Below, piece by piece: positions 1-5,360 of a stretch of DNA of 11,068 bases (its first letter is position 1; each line of letters starts with the position of its first letter). Made by a program: the position numbers and the translations under genes. The notes below the pieces were generated by a model. That model ran no database searches. It was not told the origin of the DNA and saw only the letters and a program-made list of their open reading frames with translations. The stretch is from Saprospiraceae bacterium UBA7328 (GTDB lineage: Bacteria; Bacteroidota; Bacteroidia; Chitinophagales; Saprospiraceae). The DNA lies in NCBI GenBank assembly GCA_002471345.1, contig DKPS01000044.1, positions 1-11,068 on the forward strand. Reading direction: 5' to 3'.

Positions 1-21
1 TACTGGTACTAAATACTTCAT
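1..21 (-). CDS. Start of a universal stress protein gene, cut by the window edge
   Basis: Seven codons are visible, reading MKYLVPV from an ATG at 19-21, and the gene runs off the left edge. A short Met-Lys lead followed by a hydrophobic strand and Val-Pro-Val is how universal stress protein (USP) domains normally begin; compare the MKILIPTD start of the USP gene at 4517 and the internal MKRILFPTD of the USP fusion just upstream. It lies 27 nt after that gene's stop codon on the same strand, so the two are probably cotranscribed. With only seven residues the family call is an inference from sequence style and context. Confidence 0.5.
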
Positions 22-48
22 GGTCTTGGTTTTAATATTTCTTAATAA

Positions 49-1203
49 TCAATTCGCTTTTTCAATTTCTTCGTTCTTTATTTGATCATCTTTACCCTCC
101 AATAAGTCACTATGCAAGACAATTACAGGTACTTCTATCCTATCAAGCATTTTTTCAGATATACTCTTATGGATTAAGAATTCTAAAAAGTGTTCTTTTC
201 CTTTTTCTAAAACAAGGAGATCTATTTCTTTTTCATTGATATAGTCAGCTAAACAAACCTCTAATTGCCCTTCATCACATTTCTTATTTTCGTATAAGAC
301 ATTCCAGGGGTTTTCAGGACTTAATAAGTCAGAATGTTCTCCCATCATTTCTTTGATCATAGGACTATGAATCTCCTCAGTATCAAAATGCACTAAATGT
401 AATGTAGGTTCTATTTTTTCAAATAACCACTCTAGAGAATCAAACCCTTCCATCCTTTCTTTTAAAGGATAAAGCACATTCTTTGAGAAATCAAATACTT
501 CTCCAGGCGGCAAAAGAATAACAGGACATTCAGCATTTCTTGCTACATTCTGAGATACAGAACCAAACCACTTCTTTGTACCATGAAGACCTCTTGATGT
601 TGCCATTATAATCAAATCAAATTCTTCTGAGCGATTAATAATTTCCTCTCCTGCAAAGCCTAATAGGTATTCTCGGTCCAGATGTATGAAGTCAAATAAT
701 GAATCCTTATTCCTGTCATCTTTATCCAAAAAGTCATCCATTCTTTTTGCTATTTCATCTTGATGTGTGGCAGGTGAAATATCCAAATTGGGCTTATAGT
801 AATTGACCACTGTAATAGTAGCATTCATCTTAACAGCCATTTTCTTAGCATACATAAATGCTCTTTTAGATGCTTCAGAAAGATCAGTGGGAAAAAGAAT
901 CCTTTTCATAAGATTTGATTTATATACTTGAATGATTTTCTCAATACTCTCCTTTAGAAAATCGTTGATATTTTGCTGAGGATAGCAAACCATCATAGGT
1001 GAATTTTTTATTTTTATAGCCGGAATTGCTTCTACACCTGATGCTATAATTTCATCCAGATCATTCACTTCCTGTACAGATATATTCATACCATATTTGG
1101 TGAGATGATTGTTGAGATGATGTTTAAAGTAGTAGTACTTCGAAGATTCCTTCCCATATATTTTAATCGTATCCACCATAAGAATTTGCTTTTCACATTT
1201 CAA
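49..1203 (-). CDS. Thioredoxin-fold domain fused to two USP domains
   Basis: The protein has 384 aa from a TTG at 1203, or 376 aa from the ATG at 1179, which I prefer because it places the first strand (MVDTIKIYG) where a redox-type thioredoxin fold begins. From the TTG start, residues ~8-95 resemble the small thioredoxin-like (thioredoxin_3) fold, with a likely cis-Pro in VEAIPAIKI, but the CxxC site is absent (K-E-S-S in its place). Residues ~99-232 are a USP domain starting MKRILFPTDLS. Its nucleotide loop is degenerate: the usual G-2x-G-9x-GS reads A-2x-R-9x-GS, so ATP binding is doubtful. Residues ~240-370 are a second, weak USP domain ending VPVIVLH. The stop is TGA, followed closely by another USP gene. 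A tandem operator pair (1270-1305) lies upstream. It is probably a cytoplasmic stress protein; the fused fold is the unusual part. Confidence 0.85.
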   Translation of the reverse strand: MKCEKQILMVDTIKIYGKESSKYYYFKHHLNNHLTKYGMNISVQEVNDLDEIIASGVEAIPAIKIKNSPMMVCYPQQNINDFLKESIEKIIQVYKSNLMKRILFPTDLSEASKRAFMYAKKMAVKMNATITVVNYYKPNLDISPATHQDEIAKRMDDFLDKDDRNKDSLFDFIHLDREYLLGFAGEEIINRSEEFDLIIMATSRGLHGTKKWFGSVSQNVARNAECPVILLPPGEVFDFSKNVLYPLKERMEGFDSLEWLFEKIEPTLHLVHFDTEEIHSPMIKEMMGEHSDLLSPENPWNVLYENKKCDEGQLEVCLADYINEKEIDLLVLEKGKEHFLEFLIHKSISEKMLDRIEVPVIVLHSDLLEGKDDQIKNEEIEKAN

Positions 1204-1239
1204 TAAAAAATGAATGAATGAGGTATGATTACTTATTTA

Positions 1240-1247
1240 TAAAATTA
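1240..1247 (-). promoter_or_regulatory. Candidate -7 element of the USP-fusion promoter
   Basis: On the minus strand this reads TAATTTTA, matching five of the six fixed positions of the Bacteroidota -7 consensus TAnnTTTG. Its first base (1247) is 29.5 bp from the centre of the proximal operator at 1270-1283, the same distance found at three other promoters in this window. Transcription would start near 1236, upstream of both possible start codons (1203 and 1179). Confidence 0.5.
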
Positions 1248-1269
1248 GGAATGACAAAGCCAAGGTTTT

Positions 1270-1305
1270 ATGAGTTGTGTCAGTTCTCATGATGATAAAT
1301 GTCAG
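1270..1305 (-). promoter_or_regulatory. Operator pair A: two Crp/FNR-type palindromes 22 bp apart
   Basis: Site A1 (1270-1283) reads ATGAG-TTGT-GTCAG and site A2 (1292-1305) reads ATGAT-AAAT-GTCAG. Both have the core TGA-N6-TCA shared by FNR-type sites (TTGAT-N4-ATCAA). Their centres, 1276.5 and 1298.5, are 22 bp apart, which is about two helical turns, so two dimers could bind the same face of the helix. The proximal site would be centred near -41 relative to the predicted start, the usual place for a class II activator. The repeated TGTCAGTT here (1278-1285 and 1300-1307) is part of the same pattern. Confidence 0.65.
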
Positions 1306-1328
1306 TTGAAGAAAAACCAAATTGTCAC

Positions 1329-1712
1329 TTAATGGTAACTCAGCCAGGTAGTGATTAGCAAAATTCCGACTAAATACATCATTACAACCAAATATTTGAA
1401 ATAAGGTGACTCTGCAGTCACCTGGGCATTATGAATAGCATAAGGGTCTAGAATTAAGAAAAGTCCTTTAAGAATTGATGCCCACCCAAAAAGTGTAATG
1501 ACCAAGCTTATATCATATTCCCAAATATTGTGGTATTGCACATGAAACAAGCCCAAGATCATAGCAATACTTCCAAATAAGTATCTACTCTTCGATCTAT
1601 TAACAAAATCAATTAATGAATATTTTGTTCTTGGATAAAATGTAAATATCGAGGCCCAAACGACCAAAAACACACCCCAAATAAGAGACAATAGTATAGT
1701 TGAGCTTTCCAT
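1329..1712 (-). CDS. Small four-helix integral membrane protein, function unknown
   Basis: This 127-aa protein is almost entirely hydrophobic, with four predicted membrane helices at about residues 5-26, 43-60, 67-88 and 104-125. Short charged loops separate them, the first containing YPRTKYS and NRSKSRY. The second and third helices (a glycine-rich FGSIAMILGLFHV, then ITLFGWASILKGLF) resemble a widespread group of uncharacterised small bacterial membrane proteins, but I cannot name the family. Its ATG at 1712 is 31 nt after the stop of the HMA gene on the same strand, so the two are probably one transcript. That suggests a role at the inner membrane linked to metal handling or respiration, which is only inference from context. 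Confidence 0.75.
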   Translation of the reverse strand: MESSTILLSLIWGVFLVVWASIFTFYPRTKYSLIDFVNRSKSRYLFGSIAMILGLFHVQYHNIWEYDISLVITLFGWASILKGLFLILDPYAIHNAQVTAESPYFKYLVVMMYLVGILLITTWLSYH

Positions 1713-1743
1713 TCAAAAATATTTATATAAGAGCGCACATGAC

Positions 1744-2016
1744 CTAAATTTTGGCCCTACCCAGCATACAGCTCACATAGGACTGCACTTGATCTTTAAT
1801 AGAATTAGCTTCATCGCGAAGAGGATAACCTAGTCTTTTAAGGACATTCTTCACCATTTCAGGAGAATTGAAAGAAGAATAACTAAATGTTAATTCCTCT
1901 TGTTCTAAATCTGGATGAACATCAAGCACACCGGGCACTTCTAATACTTTTTTAAGTATCCTTTCTGTGCAACCAGCACATTTCATATTCTGCAATTTGA
2001 AAGTCATCTTATTCAT
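1744..2016 (-). CDS. HMA-domain protein, copper-chaperone-like
   Basis: This 90-aa cytoplasmic protein starts at an ATG (2016). Its first ~68 residues form a heavy-metal-associated (HMA) domain. The motif N-M-K-C-A-G-C places the metal-binding cysteines at 13 and 16, followed by the amphipathic helix TERILKKVLEVPGV and the strand ELTFSYS, as in CopZ/Atx1-type proteins. The last ~20 residues extend beyond the usual ~68-70 aa chaperone and contain a further Cys (83) and basic residues (GRAK), which could add a third ligand. It lies just upstream of the four-helix membrane protein gene on the same strand. HMA proteins of this kind bind Cu(I) or other soft metals; the actual metal and partner are unknown. 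No TGA-N6-TCA site is present upstream. Confidence 0.85.
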   Translation of the reverse strand: MNKMTFKLQNMKCAGCTERILKKVLEVPGVLDVHPDLEQEELTFSYSSFNSPEMVKNVLKRLGYPLRDEANSIKDQVQSYVSCMLGRAKI

Positions 2017-2198
2017 AGTGAAAACTTTAAATGGGTATAAATGTCTATTGTGATGATTTCGTAAAACATTTTAACAAAGTAATAATGCATTCAGGTCTAT
2101 CACCATCTATAAAGGGAAATCATGTTTACCCCTTATCAAAAATAAATTGTCGATCTCCTCTGAACTTTAATTTGAAGGATCTGTCATCAGTCTCCTTT

Positions 2199-2248
2199 CC
2201 AAATTCTATTCTGATTCTAAAGATTCTACTATTAAAATAGAATTTTGG
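2199..2248. repeat. Inverted repeat with 12-13 bp arms
   Basis: The left arm CCAAATTCTATT (2199-2210) is complementary to AATAGAATTTTGG (2236-2248) except for one extra A/T. The loop holds further ATTCT repeats. No T-run follows on either strand, so it is not a standard terminator; it could form an mRNA structure or be a relic. Confidence 0.45.
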
Positions 2249-2408
2249 GGACCGAAAGCTAGATTTCTTTCTTCTTGATTTTTATAAAGAAAATCCTACT
2301 TAGATGTCACCCCCTGGAACAATCTCATCATCAGTATTCATGAGGCGAATCGATTCGTACGTATCAATGGTGTGCACCAATTACATTATAGCGTTATTAG
2401 AATTCACC

Positions 2409-2427
2409 AAAATAGGTTCAGAAACCT
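2409..2427 (-). terminator. Weak hairpin terminator after the CBS gene
   Basis: On the minus strand AGGTT-TCTG-AACCT forms a 5-bp stem with a 4-nt loop (2414-2427), followed directly by ATTTT. It begins 15 nt after the CBS stop codon. The stem is short and the T-run modest, so this is only a candidate. Confidence 0.3.
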
Positions 2428-2442
2428 TCAAGTCGGGTAATG

Positions 2443-2889
2443 CTACTCAATACTAAGTTCTTGAGAGAGCCACTCTATCATATCATATGTAGTAATTATT
2501 CCTCTGAATTTTTGATTTTCATTGACAATTACTGAGTGAACTTTGTTTTGTAAAAAGATATCTAAAACCTCCTGAATATTGTCCTTGATTTCCACACTTT
2601 TGGGAAATGGAGACATCACCTCCTTAGCTAATAATGAAGCAAAAAATCTCTTATTTCCCTTGTTGCAACGTCCTGCACCAAACTTGGTAAACTTGTCTTG
2701 CAAATGGAAATAGTCAGTTTTGCTTATTACCCCAATACACATATCATCCTCATCAATTACAGGAACATGATGAAAGCTATTTTCATCAAATATCTCGGCC
2801 ACCTCAGTCATTATCATATTTGGATATACACTTATGGGGTGAGGGGTCATTATTTCTGCAATACTTAATTCAGGATTCGTAATTACCAT
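2443..2889 (-). CDS. Stand-alone CBS domain pair protein
   Basis: This 148-aa protein consists of two CBS domains (a Bateman module), at about residues 10-64 and 87-142. Typical signatures are IMTPHPISVYPN, then VPVIDEDDMCIGVISKTDYF, and in the second copy VMSPFPKSVEIKDN and VIVNENQKFRGIITTYDMIEWL. The linker between them (residues ~65-86) is basic and contains Cys75. Such modules bind adenosine nucleotides and act as energy sensors; free-standing pairs commonly appear beside USP genes. It starts with ATG at 2889, 25 nt after the lipoprotein stop, so it is very likely the second gene of the transcript driven from operator pair B. The combination with USPs and HPF suggests a hypoxia or stationary-phase response. 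The ligand and partner cannot be read from the sequence. Confidence 0.9.
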   Translation of the reverse strand: MVITNPELSIAEIMTPHPISVYPNMIMTEVAEIFDENSFHHVPVIDEDDMCIGVISKTDYFHLQDKFTKFGAGRCNKGNKRFFASLLAKEVMSPFPKSVEIKDNIQEVLDIFLQNKVHSVIVNENQKFRGIITTYDMIEWLSQELSIE

Positions 2890-2914
2890 AACTCAAATTT
2901 TGATATTCTTTATT

Positions 2915-3607
2915 CTAATTTTTAAATTCCGCATTAATAGGTATCAAAACATCACATTCTAGAGTAAATTCTTTTTCTAAGAATTCATCAAATTCTATAA
3001 GTGTGGGATTAATAACATATTTATCCTCTGTTTCTTGATATTCAATAGTTTCATATTTATAAGTAAGAGATTTAAGGTATTCCTTTTCATCTGGGACTTC
3101 TATTCGTTCCCAAAGCAGTACCCCATGATCTCTTTTCGATATCATATAAGTGATCCATTCTTCTTCAAGTTCTCCTTTCACATTAAGAAACAATCTATTC
3201 TTATACATTTTGGCCACTTCATTTTTTCTAAAAGCAAAAAGAGTGTCGATGCTACTAAGAGTTACTCTTATTTTATCATCGCTGAGATATTCAAAAGGAA
3301 CACATTCTTCTCGATTAGGTAAAAAGAGTTCACCATTTAAAAAATTACAACTTTCAGTCTGATTGATTTCATCTAGAGAAGTGACAAACTGATCATATGA
3401 CATCATATAAATCAATCTATTTTCTGCATAAATCATATCATTATCACTATCACATAAATAGGCCCCTAATAGAGTGTTTGGAATCTCTGAAATTGATTCA
3501 ATATTAGGTGGCATGGTGTTTTCAAAGTACACATCAGGTTCACAGCTATAGAGAAAAATAAATGATATACTACTTATGATTAACCTGGATATTTTCACGA
3601 TTACCAA
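2915..3607 (-). CDS. Lipoprotein of unknown function, first gene of a transcript with the CBS gene
   Basis: I do not recognise this family. The N-terminus is a lipoprotein signal: a basic start, a hydrophobic stretch IISSISFIFLYS, and a lipobox Cys at residue 22 counted from the TTG at 3607. A GTG at 3598 gives a more ordinary start (MKISRL, 227 aa, lipid-modified Cys19) and fits the promoter better, since the predicted transcription start near 3611 would leave the TTG almost no leader. The mature part is acidic, with few hydrophobic segments, several Cys residues (including YLCD, ESCNF, EECVPF, LECD) and a Tyr/Glu-rich C-terminal third. It is therefore likely a periplasmic or outer-membrane-anchored protein. 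Tandem operators lie immediately upstream, and the CBS gene follows after 25 nt. Confidence 0.75.
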   Translation of the reverse strand: MVIVKISRLIISSISFIFLYSCEPDVYFENTMPPNIESISEIPNTLLGAYLCDSDNDMIYAENRLIYMMSYDQFVTSLDEINQTESCNFLNGELFLPNREECVPFEYLSDDKIRVTLSSIDTLFAFRKNEVAKMYKNRLFLNVKGELEEEWITYMISKRDHGVLLWERIEVPDEKEYLKSLTYKYETIEYQETEDKYVINPTLIEFDEFLEKEFTLECDVLIPINAEFKN

Positions 3608-3614
3608 TTTACAG

Positions 3615-3622
3615 TCAAGGTA
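3615..3622 (-). promoter_or_regulatory. Candidate -7 element of the lipoprotein-CBS promoter
   Basis: The minus strand reads TACCTTGA: the TA and the first TT of TAnnTTTG match, with one T missing before the G. Its first base (3622) is exactly 29.5 bp from the centre of operator B1. Transcription would start near 3611, leaving a leader of about 13 nt before the GTG at 3598. Confidence 0.45.
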
Positions 3623-3644
3623 TTACAAGGTCAGAATTATGGAC

Positions 3645-3680
3645 ATGACCATTGTCATAATCCTATATGATTTTTATCAA
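3645..3680 (-). promoter_or_regulatory. Operator pair B: perfect ATGAC-N4-GTCAT plus an FNR-like box
   Basis: Site B1 (3645-3658) is a perfect palindrome, ATGAC-CATT-GTCAT. Site B2 (3667-3680) reads ATGAT-TTTT-ATCAA, nine of ten matches to the FNR box TTGAT-N4-ATCAA. Their centres (3651.5 and 3673.5) are 22 bp apart, as in pairs A and C. The pair sits between the USP stop (3684) and the lipoprotein start. B1 would be near -41 of the lipoprotein-CBS transcript. Confidence 0.7.
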
Positions 3681-3683
3681 AGG

Positions 3684-4517
3684 CTAATTGTAATCGATGG
3701 ATAGAATAGGAACGTCACTGTGATTTGCAAGAATTTCTACATTACTACCTTTGAAAAATCTTTTAATAGGATGCCTTAAGTGATTAGAAATACCTATGAG
3801 ATCTATGTCATTTTCAACAACATATTTTCTTACTCCTTGATCTATAGAATTACCCTTATAAAAATGAGTTATTACCTCAAAATCGGTTATTCTGCTTTTA
3901 AAATCTTCAAGTGCTCCTAGCATTACTCCAGCAGGTTCTGTAAAAAAGCTACTGGTATCAATAGCAATCAGATGTAATTTCTTAGTATCAAAATATGTTA
4001 AAAAATCTAAATACCTCTTCAATGCCTCGAAATCATCAGAAAAAAGACCTGTTACAAAAAGAGGTTGCTCAAAATTGGATATTTTGAATTCTCTTTTAAC
4101 TACTAGTGTATTGATTTGTACTTTCCTGAGTACTTTCTGAGTATTAGATCCGATAAACCACTCTTGCTTCCCTGAGGCTCCATGAGAGCCCATCACTATA
4201 AGATCAAAATTCTCTTTGTCCATCATTTCATCCAAGTTTTTCAAAAACTTTCCTCCTGTGTAATATGGCGTGCATTCTACACCCTCTTTTCTTACTTCTG
4301 TAGCGATTTTTTCTAAGCTATTTCTGACCCAAAGTGCCTTGGATTTATTGTATTCATCCTTGTACCTGATTTCAGCTGATAAGTCCTCCCAATCATCAGG
4401 CACATCCGCACAATGATACAGAAAGATCGAGCCCTTTGTTCTTTTCGCTATCTCAACTCCAGCTGTGGTAGCAAAATCAGAATACACTGAAAAGTCAGTA
4501 GGGATTAAAATTTTCAT
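3684..4517 (-). CDS. Tandem universal stress protein (two USP domains)
   Basis: I place the start at the ATG at 4517 (277 aa, MKILIPTDFS, the standard USP opening), one base after the HPF stop; an in-frame ATG at 4550 would overlap HPF and add 11 atypical residues. The first USP domain (residues ~1-141) has an intact nucleotide loop G-2x-G-9x-GS: G110, G113, and G123-S124, inside VMGSHGASGKQEWFIGS, so ATP binding is likely. The second domain (~150-275) is divergent: it keeps the final helix and strand (FFKGSNVEIL, VPILSID), but the glycine pattern before it is lost. That asymmetry is common in tandem USPs. It is probably translationally coupled to HPF and transcribed from the divergent promoter at ~5246. 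The role is cytoplasmic stress or dormancy survival; the exact activity is unknown. Confidence 0.9.
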   Translation of the reverse strand: MKILIPTDFSVYSDFATTAGVEIAKRTKGSIFLYHCADVPDDWEDLSAEIRYKDEYNKSKALWVRNSLEKIATEVRKEGVECTPYYTGGKFLKNLDEMMDKENFDLIVMGSHGASGKQEWFIGSNTQKVLRKVQINTLVVKREFKISNFEQPLFVTGLFSDDFEALKRYLDFLTYFDTKKLHLIAIDTSSFFTEPAGVMLGALEDFKSRITDFEVITHFYKGNSIDQGVRKYVVENDIDLIGISNHLRHPIKRFFKGSNVEILANHSDVPILSIDYN

Positions 4518-4518
4518 A

Positions 4519-4857
4519 CTACTTATTTTCCTTGTCTGTAACCCATTCATCTTTTCTTACTAAATGAGGACTATGATAATGTACTTCTTTATATTTTTCA
4601 ATTTGAGTTTTAATGCTCTTCAGTGCATGATTAAAAGCTAGATTTTCTGTTTTATCTTTAGCTTTTGCAAATAGCATTTTACCCTTTTCAGGTTTTAGTT
4701 GCAAGCTCACTTCTCTATCACCTCTTTCAGTTTTGATTTTCACATCTATAGCTTTGATAAAATCATAAACTCCCAACTTCTCATTGAGCTTTTGAGTATA
4801 AAACTCTTTGGTTTGATCTTGCCTTCCGTGTTGAGGCGCTTCTATTTTAATATCCAT
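4519..4857 (-). CDS. hpf: Ribosome hibernation promoting factor, short form
   Basis: This 112-aa protein matches the S30AE (HPF/YfiA) fold: a first strand MDIKIEAP, a helix with TKEFYTQKLNEKLGVYD, the strand pair AIDVKIKTERGDREVSLQLKP, a strand LFAKAKDKTENLAFNHAL and a final basic helix IKTQIEKYKEVHYH. It ends shortly after the S30AE domain, so it is a short HPF and not the long dimerising form. Proteins of this type sit in the decoding centre of the 30S subunit and keep ribosomes inactive during starvation or hypoxia. It starts 13 nt after the stop of the gene upstream, and its TAG stop is one base before the USP ATG. Some Bacteroidota proteins of this fold have other roles, so the function is inferred from family and context. 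Confidence 0.85.
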   Translation of the reverse strand: MDIKIEAPQHGRQDQTKEFYTQKLNEKLGVYDFIKAIDVKIKTERGDREVSLQLKPEKGKMLFAKAKDKTENLAFNHALKSIKTQIEKYKEVHYHSPHLVRKDEWVTDKENK

Positions 4858-4870
4858 ACTATTCTATTTT

Positions 4871-5227
4871 TTAATTGAGTGAATGTAGTCCCTTTAAGTT
4901 TTGTCTATTCAAAGTCCATTTATCAGTCTTCGTAGTCTGCAACCATAGTTCCTTTGACCTTCTAAAGACCTGAACATCGACGCCAATTAACTTAGAAAAT
5001 CTAGCCTCAAATTGACCTACTTCTTCTGTGTCATCAAGTTCAAACTCTATAGATTTTACGTCCGGACTAATCGCAGACAGTTTAGTTGTATTACTATAAT
5101 GCAAAAGGTCATATGGCCCTTCGTATCCAGCATACACAGGCCTAAAAAACTCAATCTTGAGGCCAGGAAATTCATTAGAAAACTGCTTCTGTAAATCTTG
5201 AAGGCTATAACTTTTTTTGATTTTCAT
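4871..5227 (-). CDS. Conserved Bacteroidota protein of unknown function, first gene of the HPF-USP operon
   Basis: From the ATG at 5227 the product has 118 aa (MKIKKSYSLQ). A TTG at 5248 is in frame but would lie upstream of the predicted transcription start near 5242, so I reject it. There is no signal peptide or membrane segment. The N-terminus (LQDLQKQFSNEFPGLKIEFF) looks helix then strand, and the C-terminal block VQVFRRSKELWLQTTKTDKWTLNRQN is a signature I recall from an uncharacterised Bacteroidota family, without an assigned function. The reading frame is followed after 13 nt by hpf and then by the USP gene. A constant place in front of a hibernation factor would suggest a ribosome- or stress-linked cytoplasmic role, which is inference only. 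Confidence 0.8.
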   Translation of the reverse strand: MKIKKSYSLQDLQKQFSNEFPGLKIEFFRPVYAGYEGPYDLLHYSNTTKLSAISPDVKSIEFELDDTEEVGQFEARFSKLIGVDVQVFRRSKELWLQTTKTDKWTLNRQNLKGLHSLN

Positions 5228-5245
5228 TTTAATATTGTTTTGCCT

Positions 5246-5253
5246 CAAATTTC
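5246..5253 (-). promoter_or_regulatory. Candidate -7 element of the HPF-USP operon
   Basis: The minus strand reads GAAATTTG, matching TAnnTTTG at five of six fixed positions. Its first base (5253) is exactly 29.5 bp from the centre of operator C1 (5282.5). The predicted start, near 5242, gives a leader of about 15 nt before the ATG at 5227. Confidence 0.5.
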
Positions 5254-5275
5254 AATGAAAACAACTCTTGATCTA

Positions 5276-5311
5276 ATGATTAAGGTCATCATTATTTATG
5301 ACTGATATCAC
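5276..5311. promoter_or_regulatory. Operator pair C in a divergent promoter: two Crp/FNR-type palindromes 22 bp apart
   Basis: Site C1 (5276-5289) reads ATGAT-TAAG-GTCAT and C2 (5298-5311) reads ATGAC-TGAT-ATCAC. The centres are 5282.5 and 5304.5, 22 bp apart. C1 is proximal to the minus-strand operon and C2 to the plus-strand gene, and each is 29.5 bp from a -7-like element on its own side. One pair could therefore control both directions. Confidence 0.7.
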
Positions 5312-5333
5312 AAATACTCCTCCCTTCTCGATC

Positions 5334-5341
5334 TATTTTTG
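5334..5341 (+). promoter_or_regulatory. -7 element of the OmpA-like gene promoter, perfect TAnnTTTG
   Basis: The plus strand reads TATTTTTG, matching all six fixed bases of the Bacteroidota -7 consensus. The first base (5334) is 29.5 bp from the centre of operator C2. The predicted start, near 5345, places the ATG at 5361 about 16 nt into the transcript and rules out the upstream in-frame ATG at 5298, which lies inside the operator. Confidence 0.6.
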
Positions 5342-5360
5342 GATAATATCAAGAACACAT

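Larger units (their letters stand above)
2017..2442. other. 426-bp intergenic stretch with AT-rich inverted repeats and no convincing gene
   Basis: This gap lies between the end of the CBS gene and the start of the HMA gene, both on the minus strand. I find no TGA-N6-TCA operator and no convincing gene. It contains a small possible terminator next to the CBS stop (2409-2427), two AT-rich inverted repeats (2199-2248 and 2263-2294), and presumably the HMA promoter, which I cannot place. A 51-codon open stretch without a start codon (2126-2281, minus) has a protein-like charge pattern and could be a gene relic, but I do not call it. Confidence 0.6.

Noticed and set aside
1211..1221. TGAATGAATGA short tandem repeat
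   Set aside because: Only a few 4-bp units; not enough for a functional claim.
2031..2240. 69-codon plus-strand open frame in the 2017-2442 gap
   Set aside because: Poor protein-like composition, no promoter, and no similarity I recognise.
2126..2281. Minus-strand 51-codon open stretch with charged, strand-like residues (for example RIFRIRIEF)
   Set aside because: No start codon and stops on both sides; could be a gene relic but is too short to support.
2304..2456. 50-codon plus-strand open frame overlapping the CBS gene end
   Set aside because: Overlaps a real gene on the other strand and shows no recognisable features.
4518..4550. Longer start for the tandem USP at ATG 4550
   Set aside because: Overlaps HPF and adds residues unlike a USP; the ATG one base after the HPF stop gives the standard MKILIPTD start.
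5298..5360. Upstream in-frame ATG for the OmpA-like gene
   Set aside because: Lies inside operator C2 and before the perfect -7 element, so it would not be transcribed from that promoter.
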